A stretch of DNA of 64,000 nt, from contig NC_056761.1 in assembly GCF_018687715.1 (NCBI RefSeq), positions 15,333,501-15,397,500 on the forward strand. The letters are read 5' to 3'. A program made the translations under genes and the position numbers. Below, piece after piece: positions 35,994 through 48,868 of the stretch (within the stretch, counting starts at the first letter, position 1; each line of letters starts with the position of its first letter). Under the pieces are notes generated by a model. The model was not told the origin of the DNA. It saw nothing but the letters and a program-made list of their open reading frames with translations, and did no database searches. The DNA comes from Carya illinoinensis (Eukaryota; Streptophyta; Magnoliopsida; Fagales; Juglandaceae).

Positions 35994-38900
35994 TTACCTC
36001 GGAGATTTAGTAGAGAGACACTTTCCACAGGATACAAGCTTCAGCAACGAATGCGGCTTTTGTGTCCTGATTTTCAAACGTGAAAGCTGCAGATGCCATC
36101 AAGAATAAGCATCATCCTCAAATCGATCACAAAAACATAATCATTATTTAACTGCTATTCATACTGGAATTAGAAATGAATAAGAGGAAAAGAAAAAAAA
36201 AAAGACACTATTGGGCTTGCTGTGTAATTTAACCAACTTAATAGTTTAACTTGGGGAAATCTTGTAAAGACAACAGTCAAAAGTTTATTCAAAATGACCT
36301 CAGTAATGACTGGCGGTAGGTCCAACCAATTACTGAAAAACTAAACATATAAGAACATTCTTTTACATGAGCTCTTGACTAAGCTAATGCTTCTCTAAGA
36401 ACAGTGAAATCCTAATATGGCCTCAAAGAAACATGAAGCATAGCTCTAGAAAGAAAATAATACCTGCCGTTTAGAAAAAATTGAATGAGGATGACAAGAA
36501 GTGATAAGCATAGGCATATTTCTTTTTTATATGTAATTAACATAGACATATTATTCATATAAGGATGTACTTTGTGTTGGTTGAAGTATTATCATTGGGT
36601 GATGGACCATGATCAAACCAATGAAGTGGGTTAAACAATAGTTTGCCCCCACTCAGGCTCATTTTATGAGTCTTGCCGTCTGAAATGATCCAAGGGTATG
36701 GCTTACAAAATATCAACTTTTTGATAATTCACCTAGGCTGCCTGGTTGTAATTTATATGTACAGCAGAACACAAACCCTATGAAGTTCAGCATATCCATC
36801 ATACAAAATAAATACCCAATTTGCCATTGATCAATCTACCTCTAGTGCTATTCTTCTTCAATCTATCCTAGTTTTTCCATTCTGTTGCTCTCAATCAAAA
36901 CATTTAAAACCATTTATGCACAATAAACAATAAAGCAAGATGAGCATTAGGTACTAGATAACAGGGTTAATAATGCAAGACATAGTAAAGAACCCTTTGC
37001 CCATCCATCCTGCATTGAGTAGCCCTTGAAAATAACTGAAAACAAGCACACCAAGGTTCTCCCTCTTACAACCCATGACAGACAGATCCATGTTGTGCCT
37101 CCCCATACCATTCAAGGAAAAGATTAGAGCATTACTGGAATTAACTTGTTGCAAGAAAACTGAACAATGTTTATTGATAATGTCTTCATGAATTCAATCA
37201 GGAATTACCTTCCGACGAGTAACTCTTGTTGCTTTCCAGCAAAGTAAGCTTCTTGATCTAGGTTCCAGTCTCCTGTAAGTTTAAGAATTTTTAGAACTAA
37301 TTCAAACTCAGAAGGGAATATGCTTGTAAGCGTGCAAAACATTCTCAATACCAAGCTCCACATGAAATAGTTCTATTTTGGCTGAAGAAGAAAAAATGAA
37401 TCCAGGTTATGGTTCTAGGAAACTCATCCATTTTTTACACGGCATGTATAATAAAACTAAAATAAACATGAAATATGGAAGAAAGGATCTTCTGTTATTG
37501 CATTCCAGAAAATGAGGAATCTCAAGATATAATCTCCAGAAAACAGGATCCATTGTTTTTAAAATATTAAACTAGCAAGTAAATATTTTCACCAGTGCAT
37601 TTTTCAAACAACTTTGAATTTAAGTAGACAACTCTTTTGTTCAAGCAATTTCTATCTCGACTTGCAAGTCAAAATTACTTTTCTTACTTCCTTGTACTCT
37701 ATATTTTTAAATATCTTCTGAGAATTTATAAATTTCCGGCCTCTTTTTCAAAAAATATAATATTTAACATTGACTATTTCCTTTCTTTCAAACTACCCAA
37801 TACAGTAATTTGCAAAGATTAGGCAAATAAGATCTAGCAACAGGATGACACAACTACTGAATTGAGGGGACGGTATTGAGCTTTTACAATAATTTCATAT
37901 AACCCACGTTCATTTCTATTACACCAAGATCTAAGGGTTTCATGTCTCTAACAAGTCATGATCCATCTCATCTTATCGAGTGATGTATATAAGGTAGGTG
38001 GGACAAAGGAGTTCACAGCCAATGTTCCAGTCATGTAAAGGTATCAAAGTCTTGTGGGTCTAATTTAGTACTTTGATAAGTCATTTGGTCACTCCTTAAG
38101 GTAAAATGAAATAATATCAATAAAGAATAATAGAATGGCATTACGTACAAATTCTCTTGTTCAAGCTTTTCAGCAATAGAAACTGCTTTGCGTTTTGACC
38201 ATCCCCTTCGCTGGCTACATCCTTCTGCCTGCTGAATTACATGGGCAAGAGATACCTTGCTTCTAACAAGGCTCTGGCTCTGACTTTGTTCCCCAAATTT
38301 CCTACTTCCTGGGGCTGAAGCCATGGTTGCTTCTCCAACACATGAACCTCCCAAACCTCTATTATCAGATGCTACAAGATTATGTATGTGTTCATTACCC
38401 TTGGGTCCCCTGGGAGAAGCAGCTACTTCTACAATTTCACTCCCCATTTTAGAATTGTCAGATTGCAAGAGCTGAGCTTGAGTGCTGACCCTATTGATAT
38501 CTCTAATTTGAGACAAGCTGACCTCAGAAGCTGGCAACATAAGAGGCACATGCACACCAGATGCTGAAGCTTTCTTTGATTCACATCTTATTTCAATTGT
38601 CACTGGGGACCCGAGGACAGTCTCGAATGCTTCTAAGATATGCCCCCCAAGTTTCTCTGCCCTTGATTTTGTTTGGTACGAACTAAACATCAACTGCACA
38701 GTCGGGGCTGCAAGAATTTTGTGATTTAGTTGGACAGATAGACAATGTACAAGAGCTACTGTATATCATTAGAGTTTCTAAAATAAGATGTATACAATAG
38801 TGAGAATCCGCAATGCCAAGTTCAAAAGAAGAACGAACTTTAATATATACAGGAAAAATCAGATATTAAAGCACTTGAGATATAATGAAAGTGGTCTGCC

Positions 38901-41900
38901 ACCCACAGGATCCAAAAATGATAATTTTCTGAAAACTAGGACCCAAAAGTTAATGATTAAACTCATGACCAATGCCAAATAAACACTATGTTTCGATAAT
39001 TAGTTTGAGTACAGTTATAAATACAGCAGACATCTTATGATAAATTGACAATGAAAGAGTTTCTCAAATTGTAATTTAAAACTCACAAACGCATATAAAC
39101 AAACTTGGAAAACATTAATAGCATGTAAAAGTAAACTAAAAAAAAAAAGAGCTTCATGCAAGTACTAAATCTAGACTCCCGATCATGCAGATTTAAGATA
39201 AATGGGTCATAATGCTAAAGTCAGGATGACAAAGAGCAATTGGAATTGTACATTGGGGATAGAAGCGTATCAATTACTTTAATGGCTCTAAGGAAAGCAA
39301 AGGACTGTTTGCAAAAGAATAGAATACAGCTTAAACCTTCTGCTGGTAGGAAAAGAATCTGTATTGTAGTTGAAAATATCTGAAGCTTTGATGCTATCAG
39401 TCTACCTTCCAAATCAAAATAAAGATAGTTAACTGTACTGGAAATGCATTTGGAATCAGCTCGACCTAATTTGAAAAGTTTCCAAACTAATCCATGCTAA
39501 CAAATCATGAGAGCAAGTTTTAATATTTTTTTGAGTGGCAATAAGAGGTAGGGTATCCCAACTGGAGAGTGGATATATTTTGTTAAGTACACATCAAACC
39601 ATTAAGATATTCAGTTGAGAGGCAAACAATGAGTCAAATCAAATGGTGTTTATCAGCTACACAATGAGGATTGTCTTTGCCCAAGCAAATCGCTTGCTTC
39701 CCATGGATTGGATGAAAACCTCCTTTTATTTAAGAGGAAACACACCACTAGGCTACACCCACAAGCAAGAAGGAAATATTGATCGTCTATCTTGTTTCAT
39801 CAAATGGCAGCCAACACGATTTAGGGTGGTGTTCCTCTCCCAGATTCCACACACCACTAGGCTATACACACAAGCAAGAAGGAAACGCTGATCATCTTTC
39901 TTGTTTCATCAAATGGCAGCTGACATGATTTAGGGTTGTGTTCCTCTCCCAGATTCCTATCAATAATTTATCTTCATCTATAAATGAAAGTTGATATCAA
40001 CTAACCCACAGAGGAATTTTACCACGTGAATTTTTAATTAGTAATGCTAGGTACAAGCCCCAAATGTACAAGCCGTTTGTAAAAATGTGGGCCCCATTAA
40101 GCAAAAGTGAGTTTTTCACACTTTTCCATGGTGGGGTCCACTTTTTTATAAAGGGCTTGCGCGAGGCTTGTGCATTTAGGGCTTGTATATATCATTTCTC
40201 ATTTTGAATTATATGCATAGTGGTGTTTACATCATCACTCCAACACAGTGTATTCATGATTTTGATCTCAGAAACAAACTAAGCACTCGAAGATGAGATC
40301 ATCAATGTATACATATGTATGATGACCAGAAGAAGGCCATCTCTCTTGCAATGCACTCCATCCCCTTCACTAGTAGGAAGCCAATCTATTGACAGAGGGA
40401 TGCACTGGGCAAAGCCTATAGGAGCAATCCTACAATCGAAAGTTTAGGACATGATAGACCCGAAGGTTAAGTCAAATGGGTGATTTACATGATCATAACA
40501 TTTTAAAACATGAGTCAGAAAGAAAAAAATGGGATCAAAGAAATTGAACGGTTCCCTATAAATCTTCTTTTATGTAAAGCATCTTTTGCCCTTAAGTATT
40601 TCAAGGCAAGTCTGTTTTTCAAATCTTGGAAATGGATGTAAAGTTCTTGTTAATAAAATTGGGTAAAGAATCTGGCAACAGAAAGAAACCATGTGGATTA
40701 TATGCACACGTGAATGTAGAAAAGGTTAAGTTCCCACATAGGAAATATACTGCATATGTGAGTGGTTAATATAACATGATATGGCTCAAACTCATAGGCA
40801 TAATCTTTTGGCTTTCGTGGAGTTCCCAAATATTATATTATCTTTTAATTAGATGACTCCCCAAGGTGTTTATTTTCACAATAAACCAATTCTCTTGAAT
40901 GCTATAAGAAGTGAGAGAATTTCAACTAATCGGAGAGTTTGGCATACTTACAGTCAGTGCCTTTTTTGAGTTTCAAATTTAGCCTCACATTGTGTGTCTT
41001 CAGAAGCTAATTGATCCCTGAAACTTTTCAGGTTCACAAGCACCAAGAGTTTTCAGTCCTTTTTTTTTAATTTTTTTTTTTTACAATTAATTAAATTTCA
41101 TAAAAATGCAAAAGGCTCAACCCAAGTATACAAGACATATACGGGAGACACATATCTGGAATGAGAAAAAAAAAAAAAAAACAAGAAAATCATGTAAAGA
41201 AGTGAAAACCATCTAGCAATGTGGAAAAGTCTATAGAAGCTGTGATGGTGGTGCATCAATCATGGCACTTGTAAATGATTCTTAATGCATGTTGGAGTGT
41301 ACCTGCACCAAAACTGACTGAGATCAGCTTCCCTTCTTGATACAAAAATTCCTTTAAGCCATTGATTTGAGTTTTCCCAAGCACTTCCAGCCAGATATCT
41401 TCAGTTCCTCTACGGCTTTTACCAGAAATCTGCCTGCCACTTACCATAGACATGTCAGCGGCATATGCAGATGTCTGTTGATGAGCCACACCAGTGCCAA
41501 CATGTCTTTTTCTCTCTAAACTAATACCCTTTAGCGTACCAATTTCACAGATATCAGCAGAACTTCCAGCAAGGAGATTTTCTACTCTGACATCTGTTGA
41601 CAAGCCTCTCCCCTTATTGGGCATCCTGGAATGCTCATCTATTCTCCTGGCTGAATCTCTTCCACCAGCATCATCTAGGGCCATGGGACTGTGATTAAAA
41701 CTGGCGTCTGCAGAAGTAGGAAGCATGTACTGCTGATCAGGAGCAAGCTGAAGCAATGCTGCAGTTAGCCATGTTAACTTGCCATTTGACATCCTTAGTT
41801 GTTTTTCAGCCTCAGATAAAGTTTTCAAAGCTTGACGCAGTTTTTCCATATCTTCTTTGGATACTGCAACCAGTAAGAACAGATTGAGCATGAATCAGAA

Positions 41901-44900
41901 GTGCCACAGATGAAAAGTTGGCATGCACAATTAATTACTAAAAAGGAAGGCTGAGGCCGATTACAAAACTGGGTTCAACAAACTTATAAATGAACAACAC
42001 TTGTACGTTTGCTCACATTAACAGACCTGCAGAGGTCTAATACAAACCACATCACCATAACTTGTAGATAAATGGACGAATTAGTAATAATGGTAAAATT
42101 TATACTCACGGGGTTGTCGTCGAAAGAACTTCCTCCTAAGCCTTTCTTTTTTGAAGTCATAACTACCAGCAAGAATATCGGTAATCACCGTAGCAAGCTG
42201 TGACATCAACGCTAATGGTTCCACGCCAGTTTCCATTATTACTCTCAAATTCTTCACCGTGTTAACTGTGTCAGCAGATAGTGCTAAATCAAGAAGATCT
42301 ACTAATTTCTCATCTGAGATAAGCCCAACCTGAAAAAGAGAAGGAAAAAGAAATAATTTTCTGTTGTAATGCAGGTAGAAATCCTGTATACCATGGGGCA
42401 TGGATACAATAATTATAGAGAATATTCAATACTAATAATATGTGAAGAAAGCCAGTGGGGTAGGAAAACAGATAGGACACAAAGTTGCCACAGTTGTGGG
42501 GATAACTGTCAGAATTATCCAAGCAAGGGTGAACTATGCCAGCACAAGTACTGAAAAATGAGCACTTGAACTAAGCCTACAAACAGTGTTATTAGGAGTG
42601 CAGATAAAAGGGAGAGTATTTATAATTTTATACAATGTAAAAAGTGGCAAAGATAAGGTAGTAAAAAGAGGATAGGACACTATGGTGGCAATACGTGACA
42701 CAACCTGTGAACCCGACACCAAAATAAGCAAGTTTGGGTTTGGGTTTGGTGTAAATGGATTCAGGTCAAAACCTGCAACAATAGCTTGTTTTATGTCGTG
42801 TCGGGTAAGAAAATGAAGTCACACTTGTACATTTTAAAACTATAGCTGCAATCAAACGAAAGGTGTTTATCCATGCTAAAAGAAATTGGAAAACTCACCA
42901 GACCTTTGAACTCTAAGAAAAAAAATTATATGGGATACCAACAAACATGAGGTACAGCAGATACACTAAACAACTAGTAGTAAAATATTTTTTCCCCTTA
43001 TGATATGTACAGCTAAAAGTAAATATAAATAGGGCCCAATAATTTAATTTAGTTCTTGTATAGTCCATCAAAGATATACTCAATTATTTTGCCTACCACT
43101 TTTGTAGTGTGACAAAAACACCTATGACTATAAAACGATTTCATTCACATCATTGTACTACATCTATTAGGCCAAAAAAATGAATAGGGAAAATCACACA
43201 TTACCCGCTTTGAACTTCCATTCTTTTTGCAATATGATCGTCAAACAACTAAAGTTGTCATTTAGCTTAACTTGAAACATAACTTGTAATTTACCCCGTT
43301 GTTAAGATCTAACCATTGAGATGGACAAAAAGGTGGCTTGGCACAATTTTAACAGTTAGATCTAAGAAGGGGCCAAAGTGAAAAGGGACCGGTAGTTTGG
43401 AGCATCAAGTGATAATTTTGATAGCTTTGGTAGTCGCATTGCAAAAGAGCGGTAGTTTAAGGGCGATAAAGAGTAATTCTCCTAAATAAATATGCATCAA
43501 TGATCCCATAATCAAAATCAAATTATAATGCCTATAAAAAATCTAAGCATTCTAGCCCCATAACAACATTTTCTTATATTATATCCTCATGAGCATGGCA
43601 TGATTTTTTAAAAAAAAAAAAAACCAACATTCCATATATCTATGTCTCACCAATAGCTATTATCTGCTACATTTTGCCTCACAATCCCTAGACATAAATC
43701 CAAAAACCCTTGATATATATATATAATATATCAGACAACAAATGTCTATCTTTTACCCACAAAACCCCTAGGGAACGAAAAAAAGCACCAAGCACTTCCT
43801 CCAAAAGCTCGCATTAAAACATTGGAAAAGTCATCATATTTCTCTCTTTTTGTAAGTTAAGTTTTATTGAAATAAAAAAGGATGTTATCCAGCTAACTAA
43901 AGTAAACAGTGAAAAAATCCTAAAAGAGAAAAAAGAACAGGTAGCAATCCAAGAGAAAGGGTTCTAAAGAAAACATCCTTCACTTTTGCCATTGCCACTA
44001 TCTTCTCCTATTCCTCAAAATTCCTGTCGTTCTTTTCCCTCCATATGCACCAAATAACACAAGATCGAATCAGCTTCCAGAAAGTAACCCTCTTAGAGCT
44101 ACAGAAACTGCCTCTCCACCACGCCAATAGATCTGCCACTCTATTTGGCATAATCCAATTGAGCCCCAAACATAGTTTCCCACAAAGCACTAGCTACCAT
44201 GCAGTGAAGCAACAGACAGTCTGTCATCTCCCCACTCCTCACCCACGTACAACACAAATCCACCACAATCATGTGCGTCTTTCTAATCTTGTAGCACTTG
44301 AAGATCTCTAGAGTTGCTGTCCAACAAAGAAAGTCACTCTCATCGGAAACTTATTCCTCCAAATTTGCTTCCATGGGAAAGAGAAGCTACCCAAAGGAAG
44401 TTACCTTGGGTAACGGTTGGACTGGGACCTAGGTTAATGGGGTTGAAGAGTCCAAGAACTCTCCTGCCAACTTCCTTCTCAGATTTTGCAATCTGATGTT
44501 CATTTGTTTAGATTTATTAATGGTTCTAATCCATCTGGTACCAAAGAGGGGGCTATTCTTGCATATAAGTCTGGAGGTAAGGGGTTGGGATATGTTTCAA
44601 AAGTTGATAGTGGAAAGTTTTGAAACTGGTATTGTTCAGGGGCTGTTGAAGGGTGCTACAATGTCATCATATACCTTAAGGAAACCTGACAGCCATGCTT
44701 TAATAATTAACTTTCTTAAGGGAATATTGGCACAGACGAGCACTACCAGATTTAGTTTTTCATGTTCTGCCACCATGGATATCTACAAGCATAGCTTTCA
44801 AGCTTATTTATATCTTTTGGTCCAAGATGAAGACATCATGTTAAGACATTGTGATTGAGGAAGTGAGCATGATAAAGAAGCCACCAGCTATAGGAACAGA

Positions 44901-47189
44901 GAGATCAAGATCCTCTGCTCTAGGATATATAATTTTTTTTGTAAGTGCTCTAGGATATATAATTGCTTATTTGATATCAATAACATCCAATTTTCTTAGC
45001 AAGAAATGTTCGGTTGCAATTTTTTTGTATGTGATTAACATTAACAAGCATAAAGAGTATATATGAACAGCATAACATTCAAATTCTGGTAGTGAAATCA
45101 AAAGTGAAAAAGAACTTACCAGTTCCTGAACCAGATGAACAGAAATTCTCTGACCAAGCAAACTCAGTTGCTCAAGAGTCATCTCAGCATCCCTCAATGA
45201 TCCATCTGATCTTGATGCAATGAGTTTTAGTGCATCCTTATCAATATCCAGATCTTCTTTGGTTGCAATCCACTGCAAAGCATATATAATATCTGCATCC
45301 TTCAGCTTTGGAAAAAAGAACTTCTGGCACCTGGATATGATTATATGAGGCAAAACATCAATACTTGAACTGACGAGGACAACAACCACGCGTCTGAGAG
45401 CTCGATCAATGACCTTTGATATGGCACTCCAGCAATCAGGGGACAAAGCATCACAGTCATCAAAGATAAACACCCTATACTGTGATGGCAGCTGGGAGAC
45501 AATTGTATTGTCGAGTAACTCTGTAATGTTCTCGGAGTCAAAATTACTAACTGGGCCAACTTCCCTTATGTTCCTACTCTTACCCATATCGTGTGCAATG
45601 CATGAATTGCAAAAGCCACAAGGTTTAGGATGTTCCGAGGATTGGCAATTCAATGCTCTGGCAAATATGCGGGCACAGGAGCTTTTACCAGTGCCGTGAG
45701 GTCCATAAAACACATATAGCAATCCAACCTTCCTTTTCATGACAGCATTTAAAAGAGCCTGTGCTACCAAATTCTGTCCCACAAGATCCCTGAAGGTTCT
45801 TGGCATGTACTTTTGTGTTAAACTTCGGTGTCTACTGTTGCGATAGCCATTCAACTTGCGTTGATCCCCAGATCTGGCTTCAGAGGCAAGGTCAGAATCA
45901 ACATCGTGTGTGTACAAGTTATCAGAAAAGATACCAAGCTCACCGGAATATTCACGGATCCAACCAGCATTTTCAGTGCTTCCCCGAGATGCAGATGCCT
46001 CAACTAGAAGAGGCATTGCCTCTGCATCAGATCCTGTAGATAGGGTTGAGTAGTCGGATGGCATTGGTGTGTCAGACATTTCTCTCCCATGGGCAGTTGA
46101 ACCTCCTTTCTTTAACCTTGAGTCCGACAGACCACAAGACAAACTTCTTCCAGCCATGTCAAGAATAGTTTTACCTCTGTGATGAATTATTGACCAATTC
46201 CAAGGAATCCCACACCCATTTCTTGGAGCCCTTGGGACATTTGAATCAATATATTCTTCTTCTCCCTCCTCCATGGAATACTTAGGACGGCCTGAATCCT
46301 GAGCTAATGTATTAAATGCTGCAGACAATCCCCGATTGAATTCATTCTGAGCTACAATATCTCTTGCACCTGTAGGAGCTTTAGTTCTTCTTGCACCTCG
46401 AAACTTGTGCCTTTTGACTCTACTTAACCCACTGCAGTACCCAGGAATGCTGGATTCTGGTTCCCTGATAGTTTTCTCAGGTCGAGAATGTTTTCCATGA
46501 AGACGGATGATAGAAGATGCTACATCATCACTATCCATATGAACAGCATTCAACTGCTCAGAGAGACTCTTTAACTGGCTATTTCCAATATGCTTCCCCC
46601 TTGGTTTACTTCTCCTATCTTTCAGGTCAGAGTTCTCCAAATCATTACCATCTTGATCAAGTGGAGACTCCTCATTGCCACCCAAAATATCAGTCTTACT
46701 AGTCTTCCGACTAGATTCCTCTCTCCTAACTCTTCTACCATTCCCAACTCCACTCTTGCTGCTACATTCACTGATGGCTGCTATTCCATCATTACCCCCA
46801 CCAACCTCACCAGGAGCAACTTTTGATGTGGCTAAATTTGCTAAGGGTGGCGAGCTTCCTGGCATTCTCCTAGCTTCTCTCCGGTGCTCAGCTGCTGTAG
46901 ACCTTCTTGCCTCCCGAAGCATGGAATCATTTTCACCCTTCTTTGGGAGTAGATCAACAACTGAAGTTGAATGCCAAGAGGCAGGACTTGCAGAAGGGTC
47001 CCTGAGAGATCTTGACCTCTGAAGGGCGACCAGGTCCCTCACAACAGACCTATCGGATAATATGGGGCTATGCTTGTGCATATGGTTCTTCAAATGAATA
47101 CAATTTGTCAAATGGATGTGGTTGCGTAGATGATCACCAGTATCACCATTGGCATCCTTCAAAATCCTATCGTGGACAGCTCTGGTCAT
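35994..47189 (-). CDS. STICHEL-like protein (DnaX-type AAA ATPase), STICHEL-LIKE 3/4 clade
   Basis: Minus-strand exons are 47189-45120, 42329-42110, 41863-41303, 38707-38149, 37272-37209 and 36086-35994. All junctions are GT-AG and in phase, giving 1188 residues. The start MTRAVHDRILKDANGD and KNHMHKHSPILSDR is typical of the STICHEL-like 3/4 branch. Residues 1-450 are long and charged. A DnaX/clamp-loader ATPase core follows: LTQKYMPRTFRDLVGQ (457-472), Walker A GPHGTGKSS (496-504), zinc-type cysteines C515, C524, C527 and C530, Walker B VFIFDDCD (573-580), and SRCQKF (619-624). The later exons read SEAEKQLRMSNGKLTWLTAA, GKLISVSFGAAPTVQLMFSS, and a basic tail RLEPRSRSLLCWKATRVTRR ending STKSPR. 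STICHEL itself controls trichome branching in Arabidopsis; this paralogue's role is not established to my knowledge. Introns 1 and 3 are large and hold transposon debris. Confidence 0.93.
39741..39957. repeat. Tandem duplication (two copies, period 107 bp) in intron 3 of the STICHEL-like gene
   Basis: Copy 1 (39741-39847) and copy 2 (39848-39957) share CACACCACTAGGCTA, ACAAGCAAGAAGGAAA, TTGTTTCATCAAATGGCAGC and GTTCCTCTCCCAGATTCC, with scattered substitutions. Non-coding. Confidence 0.85.
40043..40196. mobile_element. MITE with 23-bp TACAAGCC-type inverted ends in intron 3
   Basis: The left arm 40052-40074 (TACAAGCCCCAAATGTACAA then GCC) and the right arm 40165-40187 (its complement with two mismatches) define the element. 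The similarity extends weakly outward to AATG(C/A)TA and CATT. Total 154 bp, no coding potential. Confidence 0.7.
41040..41160 (-). mobile_element. Probable LINE 3' end fragment in intron 3
   Basis: A T-rich start (the A tail on the minus strand) is followed by AAGGCTCAACCCAAGTATAC and AAGACATATACGGG. This resembles the 3' end of L1-type LINEs I know from plant genomes ('GCCCAAGTACACAGGAAGTATACAAG' region). The fragment is short and 5' truncated. Confidence 0.35.
43185..43484. mobile_element. 300-bp MITE with about 55-bp degenerate inverted ends in intron 1
   Basis: The left arm runs TAGGGAAAATCACACATTAC then CCGCTTTGAACTTCCATTCT and TTTTGCAATATGATCGTC. The right arm complement runs TAGGAGAATTACTCTTTATC, GCCCTTAAACTACCGCTC and TTTTGCAATGCGACTACC. 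Alignment is continuous with few gaps. The centre has no coding potential. Confidence 0.6.
43850..44390 (-). pseudogene. 5'-truncated LINE remnant (reverse-transcriptase zinc-binding region) in intron 1
   Basis: On the minus strand, a frameshifted frame reads FPMRVTFFV, EMTDCLLLHCMVASALWETM, MPNRVADLLAWWRG and LIRSCVIWCIWREKNDRNFE. These are the conserved blocks of the zf-RVT domain at the C-terminus of plant L1-like LINE ORF2. A 3'-UTR-like stretch with AAGTTTTATTGAAATAAAA (as seen on the plus strand) closes the left end. Stops and a frameshift show it is dead. The element lies in the same orientation as the host gene. Confidence 0.75.
44391..45119. other. Rest of intron 1 of the STICHEL-like gene, unassigned
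   Basis: A 120-codon plus-strand frame at 44496-44858 has no domain I recognise and mixes with another frame of similar quality. It is most likely repeat-derived intron sequence. Confidence 0.4.
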
Positions 47190-48110
47190 GATCAGACCAT
47201 CAATGCACCCAATAGCAGAAAAAAATCAAAGTATATAGCTTTTATTATTGAATTAATGTCTCCAATCTTCACAGTTATGGCGTTAAAGGAGCAACAAAAT
47301 TCCTAAACAGTTAACACCCACCAAGAATATCTCACTGATGGTACAGCAAAGCCCGCATTCATGCTGAAATTTAAGCAATTAGAGATCGCGCATCACTCGG
47401 TGACAAATCCCTTAACCCCATTTCAACAATAACAGCCAAACTTTAAAGGGGGGAAAAAAACTACCCCCGAGTGCAACCAAGGTTTTATATGGACCATTTC
47501 TCCCTCAAAGGCATGATATGATACCCACCAACAAAACCAAAAAGTTAGCGCTGCAAGAACTTTGACCCAAGAAGATTAATTCTAAAAGATCAAGCTTCAA
47601 GTAACAATTCAAATGCCACTCCACAAGAAGCAGAACTTGCAACCACAAAACACCACCTGAGGTCCAATGCATGAGATTACAAAGCACAAACGAAACTCTC
47701 GGCTTTCAACATGTAAAACTCAGAACAGAGCAAACTAAAGATGTTTTTAAATCAGGGAAGTAATAGAATCCGTAATCTCAACCCTCCTGCTCTAAAACCC
47801 TTAAAAGATTACGAATTTTGACAGAAGGGAGAGAATTAGATAAGGTGGTGAGATAGCAAAAGGAACTAGATGTAACATCACATAAAGGGAACAAGAAAGA
47901 AGAGTAGGAGAAAAAAGGCAAGAAGGGACACGCTGCATTAATCACCGGAATCAGCAAAAGCAGAGGTAAGTCCCGGATCTTTCCCCGAGCTTCACATGCA
48001 CTTCACGAGGCCTTATTTCAAAGAAACGATAGTCTTCTATGGAGAAAGAGAAAGAGAGGGCTCTGTAAAAATAGTAACTTTAGAGAGAGAGAGAGAGAGA
48101 GAGAGAGAAG
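47190..48110 (-). promoter_or_regulatory. Probable 5' leader region of the STICHEL-like gene
   Basis: Upstream of the ATG the minus strand is pyrimidine-rich and moderately GC-richer than the spacer beyond 48180. It contains an (AG)n microsatellite at 48082-48108 (CT on the coding strand), a frequent feature of plant 5' UTRs. The sequence just before the ATG resembles an intron acceptor tract, so a leader intron is possible. The transcription start is not determined. Confidence 0.35.
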
Positions 48111-48446
48111 TATGGGACGAGATCCGTTACAGACAGACAATGAGAGGGCTCTGGGAAGAAGGGACAGTGTCACAGTGGTAACAGTGCAAGCAAAGCGGTT
48201 TGTACGTTTATTTAAAATTGAAGATTTTAATTATTTGTAATTTTCTTTTCAATTATTGGAAATAATTCGTCCTCTTTGTTCAAAACGAAAATCTACAATT
48301 GCATCTTTTTTGTTTTTAAAAGAAGGAAGATTTTGAATTTGCCGGCTTCTCGTTCGTAATGGCGTCGACTTCTTCTTTAGCACCTACGTCTCATGAGCAA
48401 CATAAAAGTGAAAGTAAAAACAACAACTACTGGGTGATAGTTTAGA

Positions 48447-48656
48447 GGGTGAAAGTTTGAACGGTGGATGAGATGATATAATTTTAAATAAAAGTAAAAA
48501 ATTAAATATAATATTATTAATATTTTAAAATTTTAAAAAAATTGAATTGAGATTTAAAAAGTTAAATTATTTATTATATTTTATATAAAAATTTTAAAAA
48601 ATTATAATAATAAAATGAGATGAGATAAAATATTTAGTATACCTGACGGGCCCCAA
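48447..48656 (+). mobile_element. MITE, family A, copy
   Basis: GGTGGATGAGATGATATAAT at the left, AATTGAGATTTAAAAAGTTA and TTATTTATTATATTTTATAT in the core, and AATGAGATGAGATAAAATAT at the right. This is the second most complete copy after 5866-6083. Confidence 0.6.
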
Positions 48657-48841
48657 GAATAACATATTTGATGTGCCAACAAGTGAGTTGTAAATAGAAT
48701 TTTCTTTTTTTAATATTATTGTTTAAATTATTAAATAAATATTAAAAAAATAAGTATAGAAAATAAATTTTAAATATTATTAAATATTTTATGTTGTTTA
48801 AGAATATTACAAAATAGTAATAAATACCGTAAAGTTCACTG

Positions 48842-48868
48842 TATATATATATATATATATATATATAT
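48842..48868. repeat. (TA)n microsatellite
   Basis: Uninterrupted TA repeat of about 13 units in AT-rich spacer. Confidence 0.9.

Noticed and set aside
44496..44858. 120-codon plus-strand frame inside intron 1
   Set aside because: No recognised domain, inside an intron full of repeats, antisense to the host gene.
44967..45119. Open frame continuing past exon 1 of the STICHEL-like gene
   Set aside because: Residues after HLVQEL are hydrophobic and unconserved; a perfect GTAAGT donor at 45119 and in-phase continuation at 42329 (VGLISDEKL) show it is intron.
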